Assembly (NCBI GenBank): GCA_001875255.1 | Contig: MJAN01000001.1 | Coordinates: 248,001 to 312,000 of the forward strand | Length of the DNA: 64,000 bases | From: Candidatus Sabulitectum silens | Lineage (GTDB): Bacteria; Fermentibacterota; Fermentibacteria; Fermentibacterales; JCC-6 | Reading direction: 5' to 3' | Shown: piece after piece, positions 28,572-36,861 of the stretch | Numbering within the stretch: the first letter of the stretch is position 1 | Layout of the letters: each line of letters opens with the position of its first letter | Notes under the pieces: model-generated | The model's database searches: none | What the model was told of the DNA's origin: nothing | Seen by the model: the letters and a program-made list of their open reading frames with translations, nothing else | Position numbers and translations under genes: made by a program

Positions 28572-30447
28572 TATCGGTCCTCCTTTGTCTTTTCCGGTTC
28601 GATGGCACGCTCCGGGCAGGTCTGTATGCAGGAGCCGTCGCCTATGCAGAGGTCGTGGTTGGTGGACACCCTGCCGGTCTCGGGGTCCCTTGCGAACGAG
28701 GGGCAGCCGAATCTTTCAATACACTCCCGGATAAGGTGCATCCGGAGCCGACATTCACGTGCCTCCTGGTGTAACCGGGTTTTCTGCTGTGTTCCCTGGT
28801 GAACTTAAGCATACAGGGATGTTCCGCAATAACCACGCTGAATCCCGGGCTTTCAAGGGCTTTCTCCACCGCTTTTGTCAGGGCGTTCTGGTCGTAGGTA
28901 TCCACCCTTGCCAGGTCGGTGACCCCCAGCCCCTTCAGCACCTGTTCAACCGGGATCCGGGTGGAGGGGCCGTTGAAGTTCTTCCCCGTTCCCGGGTGAT
29001 CCTGGTGGCCGGTCATGGCGGTGGTGCCGTTGTCCATCACTATCAGCGTTATGGGATGGCGGTTGAACACGGCGTTGACTATTCCCGGCAACCCAGCGTG
29101 GAAAAATGTTGAATCACCCAGGAAGGCAACAACCCTTCTTTCGGTGTTGTAGAGGGACAACCCCTGGGCGATACCAGTGGAGGCCCCCATGGACATCAGG
29201 AGCTTTCCCACCTCGTAGGGGGAAGGAAGCCAAGTGTGTGGCAGCCTATGTCCGCAACTGTTATGTCCCTTTCCCCCAGGGCCTTCTTTATGGCGTGGAA
29301 CGCGCTTCTGTGCCCGCATCCGGGGCACATCTCAGGGGATCTCGGCGGTACCGGGGCGGCTTCGGAAAGGGGCTCCCGCCGGCTGACCATGTCAGGCCAA
29401 ATCCGGTGAAGAAGGGAATGAACACGGCCAGGCGTGTATTCGCCTATCCAGTCCTCCACCTTTTCCTTACCCAGGATCACCGTTGTTTTTCCCGAATCGT
29501 AGGCGATGGCCTTTACCATCTGCTCCAGAAAGTCGTCGAGTTCCTCCAGGACAAGTACCTCCCCGTGGGAAGCGAGGAAGCCCTCTATGAGCTCCCTGTC
29601 CAGGGGTACACAAGACCAAGCTTGAGTATGTCCGGCTTCTGCTTTTCCAGGGAGACAGTGTCAAGCACCGAGAGAAAGGGCAGCCCGGCGGTGATTATTC
29701 CGCGGCGGGGGTTGTCGTTGTCAATGAACCTGTGAAGCCGGGCGGTGTCTGGCCCGCTGACCTGACTGAGCCTGTTCAGGGCCCGTTCCTTCATTTCCGC
29801 GACCCTGGGGCCGATGGGTATGTACCGTCCCCCGGCGCCGTCGAACACTGGAGTGTCGTCGACGGGGGCGGGGTTCCACCCCTGGAAGGAAACCCGTTCC
29901 TTGCCGTGGCAGACATGGGTGGTGAGCCTGAGTATAACAGCCATTCGAAGCCTTCTGGCCAGGGCGGAAGCCTCGAGGAAAAAGCTGTAGACCTCCGAGG
30001 GCGTCGCCGGTTCCAGAACCGGTGTGTAGCTCATTCTGGCCAGGTGCCTGTTGTCCTGTTCGTTCTGGGATGAGTTCGCCCCGGGATCATCCCCCAGGAT
30101 CACGACCATGCCCCCGGTGACGTCCATGTGGTTCAGCTGAACGAAGGTGTCCGCCGCCACATTCAGTCCAACGCTCTTGAAGAAAACCGCCGATGGCCTT
30201 CCATTGACCGCGGCACCGTAGGCAACTTCCGTGGCAACCTTTTCATTCACGCAGAACTCGAAGTGGAAGGGCCTCTCCGATGATGGAACTGATGATATTG
30301 CGGAGGCTATCTCCGGAGTGGGTGAACCGGGATAGGATGTTACCACCCTGGTTCCCGCCTCCACCATGGCCCTTACCAGGGCAGTGTTTCCCATTACAAG
30401 TTCGGAAAATGGTTCTCTCCGCAGCAGTATGCTCCCGGGTCTTTCAT
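28571..30447 (-). CDS. iorA: Indolepyruvate:ferredoxin oxidoreductase, alpha subunit (frameshifted)
   Basis: Oxidatively decarboxylates aryl pyruvates from aromatic amino acids to aryl-acyl-CoA, reducing ferredoxin. Start ATG 30447 (MKDPG, then SILLRREPFSELVMGN after one added G near 30431). Pyrimidine domain: SYPGSPTPEIASAI, FCVNEKVATEVAYG, MVVILGDDPGANSSQNEQD. TPP domain: MCPGCGHRSAFHAIKKAL, SMGASTGIAQGLSL, AFLGDSTFFHAGLPGIVNAV. C-terminal ferredoxin with 4Fe-4S cysteines (ECIERFGCPSF, CIGDGSCIQTCPERAI). Further breaks near 29600, 29235 and 28755. About 626 residues, the normal IorA length. Confidence 0.9.
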
Positions 30448-30595
30448 GGCACTTCCCTTCCTTCTGTCGTTATTCATGCTTTGATAATGCACCAAAACCC
30501 CGGAGGAAGAAAGGTTCATTGAACGCCCCGGGATTGCCGTTTTAATTGTTTTGTTTATATATGGCAAATGTACTCTTGCCGAGGGAGGTGAGAGA

Positions 30596-30696
30596 ATGTC
30601 TGACAAGAAAAAGGAAATGAAGAAGCAGGCCAAACCTGTGCCGGAAAAAGCACCGGCAAGGTGAAAAAGATGGTCAAAAAGGTTAAAAAGGCATAG
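30596..30696 (+). CDS. Tiny lysine-rich protein (frameshifted)
   Basis: ATG 30596 sits behind GGGAGGTGAGAGA. The product is about 33 residues, begins MSDKKKEMKKQAKPVPEK and, after one added base in the A or C/G runs near 30650-30660, ends GKVKKMVKKVKKA at TAG 30694-30696. It is almost entirely Lys, Pro, Ala and Met, like small nucleic-acid-binding or histone-H1-tail-like peptides; no function is claimed. Strong ribosome site and the terminator directly behind it argue that it is real. Confidence 0.5.
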
Positions 30697-30701
30697 TTCG
30701 T

Positions 30702-30740
30702 GGCCGGCCGGCATGAAAACCGGCCGGCCTTTGCCTTTAC
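30702..30740. terminator. Hairpin terminator, GGCCGGCCGG stem
   Basis: Perfect 10-bp stem, GGCCGGCCGG (30702-30711) and CCGGCCGGCC (30720-30729), loop CATGAAAA, then TTTGCCTTT. It serves the lysine-rich gene and, with the A-rich loop side, possibly the convergent secreted-protein gene ending at 30740. Confidence 0.75.
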
Positions 30741-32005
30741 TAACGGCTCCCTACCACCACCTTCCGTACGGTGGATTCATTCCCGGCTGTCAGTCTGAGG
30801 AACAGAATGCCAGGCATCAGACCGGAGCCGTCAAGCATCACCTCATGGGAACCTGCCTGAAGCTCACGGTTTTCCAGTGTTTCAACCAGCCTGCCGGTGG
30901 CGTCGAAAACATCAAGTCTGACATTGCCGGCGGCGGGTATGGAACAGGTGATGACAGGAGAACTGATCACCGGGTTCTCCGAAAGGGATATTCCGAGACC
31001 GGCGGATTCCGGGGAGCCGCCGCCTTCGGTGCTGCTGAATGATACCGGAGTTCGGAAGGTGCCGTTGTAGGTGGTTATGGCGTAGAGATGTTCGTCCTCT
31101 CCGCAGAAGATCACATCCTTGGGGTTCCCGGGGATGTCCCCCTGAATGCTGAACCAGGTCTCGCCGCCGTCATTGCTTCCGGTAAGCAGGTAATCCAGCT
31201 CAACTACGGCTATCATCTCCGGGTTCCAGGGGCATATTTCGATGTTCATGCAGAAATAGTCCCCCACCGCTGTCCAGCTGTCACCGCCATTCTCTGTTTT
31301 GTAGATGTGGTTCTGATCCGAGGCGAAGAGAATGTCCGGATCCGTGGGGTGGGCGGCTATGGCATTGGAGAACGGGCTGCCACCCATGCCTGATGAGGCA
31401 TTCTCCCAGGTGAGCCCCCCGTCGGTGCTTCTGCAGACACCGTACACCCCTGAGATGAAGAGGGTGCCGTCGGTGGTCTGGGCAATGTCGGTAACCGCGC
31501 TCATTGGAATATCCACCACTGTCCAGTTCAGACCGTTGTCCTCGGATACAACGAATTCTCCCGGGGCACCGGGAGTGGAGATGCCCCCGGCGTAGCATCT
31601 GCCTGGAACGAGGATGTCCCGGTGAAAGCTTCGGAACTCTCCGCCGGAGCTTAAATAGGTTGTTATCCAGGTCTGTCCGAGATCGGGTGATACCTCCAGG
31701 TAACCATTGTACTGTGCGTCGCACCTGCCGGTCATTATGAAGGCGGGTTGTGTGCATGAAGCGTCTATGCTCACCACTTCCCTGCCGATTGTGCCCTCTT
31801 CCTCGGCTACGAACCACTCCCCGGAGGCGAGATCAAGGGCGTGAAACCCTATGTGGGTCCCAACGAGTATTCTCTGTCCGTTCTCATCCCACTCTATGCA
31901 GTGGCCCACCGTGCTTCCCATGCTCATGTTCTCCCATTGAACATCGTACTCCGGGAATGCAAGTGCGAAACAGAAGGGCACAAGCGCTAACAGAACTGCT
32001 TTCAT
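30740..32005 (-). CDS. Secreted BNR/YCF48-like propeller protein with sorting tail
   Basis: Intact 421 residues. Signal peptide MKAVLLALVPFCFALAF, then repeated BNR/sialidase-type blades (SPDLGQTWITTYLS, SEDNGLNWTVVDI, STDGGLTWENASSG, TENGGDSWTAVGD, SNDGGETWFSIQG), i.e. S-x-D-x-G-x-x-W motifs of a beta-propeller. C-terminal type-A-like sorting domain: ISLSENPVISSPVITCSIP, DVFDATGRLVETL, GILFLRLTAGNE. Known relatives are secreted or surface proteins; some BNR proteins hydrolyse glycans, but catalytic residues of sialidases are not evident here. Confidence 0.85.
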   Translation of the reverse strand: MKAVLLALVPFCFALAFPEYDVQWENMSMGSTVGHCIEWDENGQRILVGTHIGFHALDLASGEWFVAEEEGTIGREVVSIDASCTQPAFIMTGRCDAQYNGYLEVSPDLGQTWITTYLSSGGEFRSFHRDILVPGRCYAGGISTPGAPGEFVVSEDNGLNWTVVDIPMSAVTDIAQTTDGTLFISGVYGVCRSTDGGLTWENASSGMGGSPFSNAIAAHPTDPDILFASDQNHIYKTENGGDSWTAVGDYFCMNIEICPWNPEMIAVVELDYLLTGSNDGGETWFSIQGDIPGNPKDVIFCGEDEHLYAITTYNGTFRTPVSFSSTEGGGSPESAGLGISLSENPVISSPVITCSIPAAGNVRLDVFDATGRLVETLENRELQAGSHEVMLDGSGLMPGILFLRLTAGNESTVRKVVVGSR

Positions 32006-32047
32006 CAGATGGTCCTCTCTTCAGGTGCACGGTGTCGGTGCCATGAA

Positions 32048-32076
32048 TACATAACTGAATGCGCCGGCTCTGTCAA
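32048..32076 (-). promoter_or_regulatory. Possible sigma70 promoter for the BNR protein gene
   Basis: On the minus strand TTGACA (32076-32071), 17 bases, TATGTA (32053-32048); the -35 is perfect, the -10 weak. It lies 43 bases upstream of the ATG at 32005. Confidence 0.4.
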
Positions 32077-32198
32077 ATATTTTTGAACGAACTAAATTTG
32101 TCATACATAACAATGGATACTGTACGGTTGACATTGCCTGTTCGATTGATTCAAGTTGTACATTCACTTAACATCCTGACTGAAACATTGGAGCTGTA

Positions 32199-32774
32199 AT
32201 GAAGGACATTGAGATACTCACTGAACTCCAGCAGGTAAAAGCCCTGGCAATACCCCTGAGGATACACATGCTTAAACTGCTGGTGGACGAACCCATGAGC
32301 GCCTCGGAACTGGCCGATGCCCTGAATGAGAAGCGAAACCGGCTTTACTACCACATAACCGAGCTGGAGAAGGTGGGGATCCTCGAGGTTGTTGAAACCC
32401 GGCAGCGGGGCAACCTTATAGAAAAGCTCTATCGGCCCACCGCCAGCCTGTTTCGAATAGATCCGGCGATCTTTCAGCAGGGCAGCGAAGGGCAGGAGGT
32501 GTTCCTGCAGACCGCCATGTCCCTAACCGACAACACCCTGCTGGACATACAGAACGCCATCAGCAGTGATCTTTTCATACCGGAGGAAATGCAGGAAACC
32601 GTGAGTCTCAGCGTTGACTACAAACTCTCCCGTGAGGATGCGGCGCTGCTCTCCAGAGAGCTGATGGACCTGATGAACCGGTGGAAGGACCGCTCGGAAA
32701 AAAGCGCCTACGAAAGAAGGACCAGACTCACCGTTCTGCTATACTCCAAAAGACCTGTCAGGGAGAAACAGTGA
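32199..32774 (+). CDS. ArsR-like winged-helix transcriptional regulator
   Basis: 191 residues, intact. Winged HTH at residues about 10-85: LAIPLRIHMLKLLVDEPMSASELADAL, then RNRLYYHITELEKVGILEVVETRQRGN (recognition helix and wing) as in HTH_20/ArsR-type proteins. The C-terminal half (EGQEVFLQTAMSLTDNTLLDI, DYKLSREDAALLSRELMDLM) is helical and probably dimerises or senses a ligand. No metal-binding Cys pair. Start ATG 32199 has GGAG nearby. Its TGA overlaps the GTG of the peptidase gene as GTGA, so the two are coupled and the regulator may control that gene. Confidence 0.8.
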   Translation: MKDIEILTELQQVKALAIPLRIHMLKLLVDEPMSASELADALNEKRNRLYYHITELEKVGILEVVETRQRGNLIEKLYRPTASLFRIDPAIFQQGSEGQEVFLQTAMSLTDNTLLDIQNAISSDLFIPEEMQETVSLSVDYKLSREDAALLSRELMDLMNRWKDRSEKSAYERRTRLTVLLYSKRPVREKQ

Positions 32775-33770
32775 CGGTCATTGAAGATACCGCACGGCTA
32801 TCCCTTCCCGGCGGGAGGATGGTGGGTACCTCCGGACATGGAAGGGCCCTTTCCTACATTGAGGCGAGGATGGCTGAGTGCGGTCTGTCATTTTTTCAGG
32901 GGGAAAGCTACAGGCTTCCCTATTCCCATGGCGAAATGGAGTTCACCAACCTTGCCGGTATGGTTCAGGGTCGGTCGAAAACACTGAGACCCCTGCTTCT
33001 CGGGGCCCACTACGATTCGGCCATTGAGGGTCCCTGTTCCGATGACAACGCTGTGGCGGTGGCTCTGCTCCTTGACCTGGCCGGGGGTCTCAGGACCGGT
33101 GGAATGGAACGCTCAGTTGTGTTCGCCTTCTTTGACGCCGAGGAAAGACCCTATTTCGGGACGGAAGCAATGGGTTCCGTCATGTTCGCTGAGGAGTATT
33201 CCGGAGATCTTTCCGCCGCAGTGATCCTGGACGCCGTCGGCCACGATTTCCAGTTGATGGTTCCCATTCTGGACAGCTGCCTGGGAAGGATAAGGGAGTT
33301 CATTTTCGTTTCAGGAGCCGAGGATCATTCTTCCTTCCCGAACCTTTGGAGGAATCCTCCGGTTCCCTTCGGGGTCTGAGGGTGATCCCGGTATTGAGCC
33401 GGTACACAGGGGAGCATTCCGACGACATCGCATTTCGAAGGAGGGGGTGCCCTGCCTCTTCATAAGCAGAGGCAACGGCAGGCATACCCATACCACCGGT
33501 GATGATATGGAATGGGTTAACTTCTCAGCCGTTTCCGTTGTGGGTGAATGGGTGAAGGACCTTCTGAGAAAGCTTGACCGGGCCTGTCTGGAGGATGGCG
33601 GTGTCCCCGGGGATACTCTGGGAATGGAAGTGAGGATGCTGAAAAGGGCCACCGGACTTCTGCTGCCGGGGTTACTCCTCTTCCTTGGAGTAAGAAAACC
33701 GGTTCCCAAAACAAGGGAAGACATGGACCATATCGCCGCCGAACTCCGCAAATACCTGAATATTAAATAG
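32771..33770 (+). CDS. M28-family zinc metallopeptidase (frameshifted)
   Basis: Start GTG 32771 within the GTGA overlap. All five di-zinc ligands of family M28 can be seen: His in LLGAHYDS, Asp in SDDNAVA, Glu in FFDAEERPYFGTEA (the DAEE pair carries the general base), Asp in GEHSDDIAFRRRG, and His in GRHTHTTGDDM. These relatives are aminopeptidases or glutaminyl cyclases. The frame breaks near 33350-33450, after which SRGNGRHTHTTGDDMEW continues. The C terminus has a hydrophobic stretch (GLLLPGLLLFLGVRK). No signal peptide. About 333 residues. Confidence 0.82.
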
Positions 33771-33792
33771 ATAGCAGGACGGGAAATGGGTA

Positions 33793-33821
33793 TTGACCCC
33801 CGAGCGGCTCCTTGATAGTAT
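33793..33821 (+). promoter_or_regulatory. Sigma70 promoter of the rex-mbx operon
   Basis: TTGACC (33793-33798), 17-base spacer, TAGTAT (33816-33821), placed about 40 bases before the rex start and overlapping the left arm of the Rex-like operator. Confidence 0.65.
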
Positions 33822-33846
33822 TGTGATAAGTTGAACTATCACAATA
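33819..33846. promoter_or_regulatory. Rex-like operator
   Basis: Perfect inverted repeat TATTGTGATA (33819-33828) and TATCACAATA (33837-33846) with an 8-base centre. The half sites TTGTGA and TCACAA are those of Rex boxes, but the centre-to-centre distance is longer than the usual TTGTGA-N6-TCACAA (here N12). It covers the -10 element and likely start site, so binding would block transcription. Autoregulation of rex and redox control of the following mbx operon are inferred. Confidence 0.7.
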
Positions 33847-33861
33847 GAAGCGGAGGCTTCC

Positions 33862-34503
33862 ATGATTGCTGCCAGGGTTTCCGAAAGGACCATTCGAAGG
33901 CTCAGCCATTATGCCAGGTGCCTGAGGCTGGCAGGGCTTCGGGGTGAGAAGATCGTAACCTCACAGCAGCTGGCGGATAACTGCGGTATATCCTCCGCTG
34001 CTGTGCGCCGGGACCTTTCAACCTACGGGGAGTTCGGAAAGCAGGGATCCGGTTACGCGGTTTCGGAACTGCTCGCCAATATTCAGGAGATACTTGGGAT
34101 CACCGACCCTCCCGGGGTGGCGGTGGTGGGCGCGGGCAACATGGGATGCGCCCTGGTGCGGTCAGGCCTGGATGGCACCGGTGGTTACAGGTACCTGGGG
34201 CTTTTCGACGAAGATCCGTCTAAAATCGGCCAAAGGTGCTCGGGATTCACGGTGAGACCCCTGGAAGAACTGGGCAGCGTTGTAAACGGGCATCCTGACC
34301 TTATTGCCATTATCGCCGTTACGGCGGGTCGTGGCCAGGAAGCACTGGATCGCATCATTTCCCTTGGATGCACAGGGATACTCAGTTTCAACCTTGAGCC
34401 CCTTCGTGCCCCGGAGGGGGTTGACCTTCGCTATGTGGAGGTATCAACGGAACTGGATGTACTTACACATTCAATGAGACGAAGGGAGGCGGAGAAACGA
34501 TGA
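33862..34503 (+). CDS. rex: Redox-sensing transcriptional repressor Rex
   Basis: 213 residues, intact, from ATG 33862 behind GGAGGCTTCC. N-terminal winged helix (SERTIRRLSHYARCLRLAG, SQQLADNCGISSAAVRRDLS, YGEFGKQGSGY) and a Rossmann domain with VAVVGAGNMGCALV, FDEDPSKIG and the swapped C-terminal helix (VEVSTELDVLTHSM). Rex releases DNA when NADH/NAD rises, derepressing fermentation and respiratory genes. It is the first gene of the mbx operon and its stop overlaps the mrpE-like start (ATGA). Confidence 0.95.
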   Translation: MIAARVSERTIRRLSHYARCLRLAGLRGEKIVTSQQLADNCGISSAAVRRDLSTYGEFGKQGSGYAVSELLANIQEILGITDPPGVAVVGAGNMGCALVRSGLDGTGGYRYLGLFDEDPSKIGQRCSGFTVRPLEELGSVVNGHPDLIAIIAVTAGRGQEALDRIISLGCTGILSFNLEPLRAPEGVDLRYVEVSTELDVLTHSMRRREAEKR

Positions 34504-34996
34504 AGACATTTCCTGCTGTCGTATCCACTTCGGCGGTTCTCATGCTTATCTGGCTCGGTCTGACCATGAACCTTTCACTGCAGGAGGTCCTCCTCGGGGT
34601 TATCGTGAGCACCGTTACCGCCGCCGCCACGTCCGGTGCCCTGACAGGCAACGCCCTGCCTCTCCTCATCCCAGGCAAGTTCCTCGCAGCGGTGTTGTAT
34701 GTGGTCTACTTCATGGGCCAGATGGTGAAGGCGAACATAGACATATTTTCAGGGTTTTCAGACCGGTTATACCAATTCGCCCTGGGATCGTTGAGGCCCG
34801 TCTCAGACTGAAAAGCCCAAGAGCAAGGGCAATAGTGGCCAATTCAATTACACTCACTCCTGGCACCCTTACCGTGGACATGCAGGAGGACCGGATCTTC
34901 GTTCACTGGGTGTTCCTTCCCGAAGGGGACGTTCACAAAAGAACCCAGGATATGGTCAACAGCTTTGCCGGCAGATTGGAGGGGATCTTTGAGTAG
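34500..34996 (+). CDS. mrpE: Mrp/Mbx complex subunit MrpE-like (MbxA) (frameshifted)
   Basis: Small membrane subunit of Mrp-type Na+/H+ modules. Residues 1-90 carry three hydrophobic segments (VLMLIWLGLTMNLSLQEVLLGVIVS, FLAAVLYVVYFMGQMVKANI). The frame breaks near 34765, after which RPVIPIRPGIVEARLRLKS, ANSITLTPGTLTVDMQEDRI and FVHWVFLPEGD give the conserved cytoplasmic half of the family. About 165 residues, stop TAG 34994-34996. ATG 34500 overlaps the rex stop. In Pyrococcus MBH/MBX clusters the homologue is the first gene as well. Confidence 0.87.
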
Positions 34997-35246
34997 CGTT
35001 TTTCTCACAGTTGTCGTGGCGCTCATCGGCGCCGGTATCTTTCTATCGTTCCTCAGGCTGCTCATCGGTCCCAGGGCAACGGACAGAGCGGTTGCCCTGG
35101 ATACCACCACCCTTATCTCCACCAGCCTTCTGGTTCTCATCGCGGTACTCGAGGGGAGGTCCATTCTTCTGGATGTGGCCCTTGTGTACTCGGTGCTGTC
35201 CTTCCTGGGGATACTGGCCATGGCCAGATACCTTGACGGGGGCTGA
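34989..35246 (+). CDS. mrpF: Mrp/Mbx complex subunit MrpF-like (MbxB)
   Basis: Intact, about 85 residues, three helices: VFLTVVVALIGAGIFLSFLRL, then the conserved IGPRATDRAVALDT and SILLDVALVYSVLSFLGILAMARYL. The TTG at 34989 is chosen as start because GGAGGGG precedes it by four bases; it overlaps the end of mrpE by 8 bases. Part of the ion-translocating module. Confidence 0.88.
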   Translation: MSSVFLTVVVALIGAGIFLSFLRLLIGPRATDRAVALDTTTLISTSLLVLIAVLEGRSILLDVALVYSVLSFLGILAMARYLDGG

Positions 35247-35247
35247 A

Positions 35248-35572
35248 ATGATCTCCATTCTTGCCCACTTCTTCACAGCCCTGGCTCTGTTGTCCTGTTC
35301 GCCAGCGGCCTGGGTGTCTTTCGAATGCCCGATGTATGGAACAAGATGCATGCCGGGACCAAGGCCACAACCCTGGGTTCCATTCTCTTTCTCACCGGGA
35401 TGGGACTCTTTCATCCCCAGTGGCTCCCAAGCTTTTTCTCATTCTTGTCTTCATCGTTCTCACGAATCCCGTCTCCAGCCATGCCCTTGCCCGGTCCGCC
35501 CATATCGCTCCCTCGGAGAAGCCGGATAACCTTGTGATGGACGACCTTGAGACTGAAGGGGGTGAAGAATGA
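35248..35572 (+). CDS. mrpG: Mrp/Mbx complex subunit MrpG-like (MbxC) (frameshifted)
   Basis: Begins MISILAHFFTALAL at ATG 35248. A break near 35292 joins VVLFASGLGVFRMPDVWNKMHAGTKATTLGS, the MrpG signature (LP/MPD-x-x-x-x-MH-A-x-T-K-A-x-T-L-G), then three helices ending DDLETEGGEE. About 108 residues. Its TGA overlaps the next ATG (ATGA). Confidence 0.87.
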
Positions 35573-35823
35573 GCCACGCTCTGCTTTCAGCTGTCGCCGT
35601 GGGAACCGGTGTTATGATGCTGGCGGCGGCGGTTGCCGCCCTGACGGTGAAGAAACTCATATCGGCCATTATCATAACCGGCTTCGTCAGCCTTTCCGCT
35701 TCGGTTCTCTTTTTCATGATGAACGCCCCTGACGTGGCCATAACCGAGGCAAGCATAGGCGCCGCCGCATCCACTGTCATCTTCCTTTGGGGAAGGGGCA
35801 GGATCGGGGGTGAAGACCAGTGA
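35569..35823 (+). CDS. mbxD: Mbx subunit D (MrpB N-terminal/DUF4040-like)
   Basis: Intact 84 residues with three helices: LLSAVAVGTGVMMLAAAVAAL, KLISAIIITGFVSLSASVLFF, then NAPDVAITEASIGAAASTVIFLW, the conserved AP-D-V-A-x-T-E-A block also found in MrpA/MbhD. In Mrp antiporters this piece is the C-terminal part of MrpA; MBH/MBX clusters have it as a separate small gene, as here. Coupled to both neighbours by 4-base overlaps. Confidence 0.87.
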   Translation: MSHALLSAVAVGTGVMMLAAAVAALTVKKLISAIIITGFVSLSASVLFFMMNAPDVAITEASIGAAASTVIFLWGRGRIGGEDQ

Positions 35824-36508
35824 TCAGGAACATGATAGGATTGATAATAGTGCTGGCATCGGCGGCGGTGCTGTTTTCCCTTTTGCCGGCTCCGGGGGTT
35901 CCCGCAGGTTTGCACGGTCCGGCGGGATACTACGTTGAGAGGGGAGTGGCGGAAACCGGTTCGGTGAATCTTGTCACCGCCGTGGTGGTGGCCTACAGGG
36001 GGCTGGACACACTGGGGGAGGTGGTGGTGCTTTTCAGCGCCTCAACCGCCGTGGTTCTGATACTGAGCCTCATCCCCATGGGAAGCCGCCCCTCAAGTCC
36101 CAGCCCGGTGGTGGAACTCACCGCCGGGGTTCTTCCAGGAGCCATATGCCTTTTCGGCATTTACATCATTACCCACGGGCATCTCAGCCCCGGAGGAGGT
36201 TTTCCAGGGGGGCGGTGGTGGCTTCTGCCTTTCTTCTGGTTCTTCTTGGCTCCACAGGAATGCCAGGCTCCTCAAGGCTTCTCACCTCTGTTGAATCCCT
36301 TGCAGGGATCACCTTCGGGCTTCTGGGATTCTGGGGTTCCCTCACCCTGGGCCAGTTCCTGAACAGTTCACTTCTGCCGGCGGGTTCCCCGGGGAGTCTT
36401 TTATCCGCAGGGATCATTCCCCTGGTATCCCTGGCCATAGGAGCAAAGGTCGCCAGCGAACTCTCCGGTGTCTTCGCCTCCTACAGGAATAAGGGAGGTG
36501 AGTTATGA
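35820..36508 (+). CDS. Mbx subunits E and F (MrpB-like), single gene (frameshifted)
   Basis: About 229 residues. First half: IGLIIVLASAAVLFSLL, then YYVERGVAETGSVNLVTAVV and RGLDTLGEVVVLFSASTAVV (the MbhE/MrpA C-terminal signature). Second half: ELTAGVLPGAICLFGIYIITHGHLSPGGGFQGG, the MrpB signature (G-H-x-x-P-G-G-G-F-x-G-G), then helices ending KVASELSGVFASYRNKGGEL. The join near 36210 falls in a G6 run. MbhE and MbhF are separate proteins in Pyrococcus; here the first frame runs uninterrupted across the boundary, so they appear fused. Confidence 0.82.
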
Positions 36509-36861
36509 ACTACACTGAGATATTCTACTGGTCCCTTGCGGCCACCGCCCTGGGTCTGGTCCTGATAGGGCTCTGGGGGGTTCTTACAAGGCGCAACGTT
36601 CTGAGGATCGCCCTGGCATTCACCCTTGCTGACACAGGTGTAAACCTTCTTCTCGTCTGGACGGGTTTCCTTCCGGGAAGGGGAGCCCCGATCATGGACG
36701 GCTCGGTGACGTCGGTGGTTGATCCCCTTCCCCAGGCCCTTGTTCTTACATCCATTGTGATTGGGGTTGCCGTTGCGGCTCTGTTCGTGGTGGTGGGCGT
36801 TCTGTCCTCAAAAAGATCCGGATCCGCGGACATTCGCCATATGAAGGAGCTGAAATGGTAA
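36505..36861 (+). CDS. mrpC: Mrp/Mbx complex subunit MrpC-like (NuoK fold, MbxG)
   Basis: Intact 118 residues with three helices: YWSLAATALGLVLIGLWGVL, LRIALAFTLADTGVNLLLV (the NuoK-type conserved central helix), and DPLPQALVLTSIVIGVAVAALFVVV, the diagnostic DPLPQALVLTAIVI-like block of MrpC. Homologue of complex I NuoK. Start ATG 36505 has GGAGGTGAG upstream and overlaps the preceding stop. Confidence 0.92.
   Translation: MNYTEIFYWSLAATALGLVLIGLWGVLTRRNVLRIALAFTLADTGVNLLLVWTGFLPGRGAPIMDGSVTSVVDPLPQALVLTSIVIGVAVAALFVVVGVLSSKRSGSADIRHMKELKW

Noticed and set aside
32128-32160. TTGACA at 32128 as promoter for the ArsR-like gene
   Set aside because: The hexamer 17 bases downstream is TCAAGT, which is a poor -10; no better partner was found.
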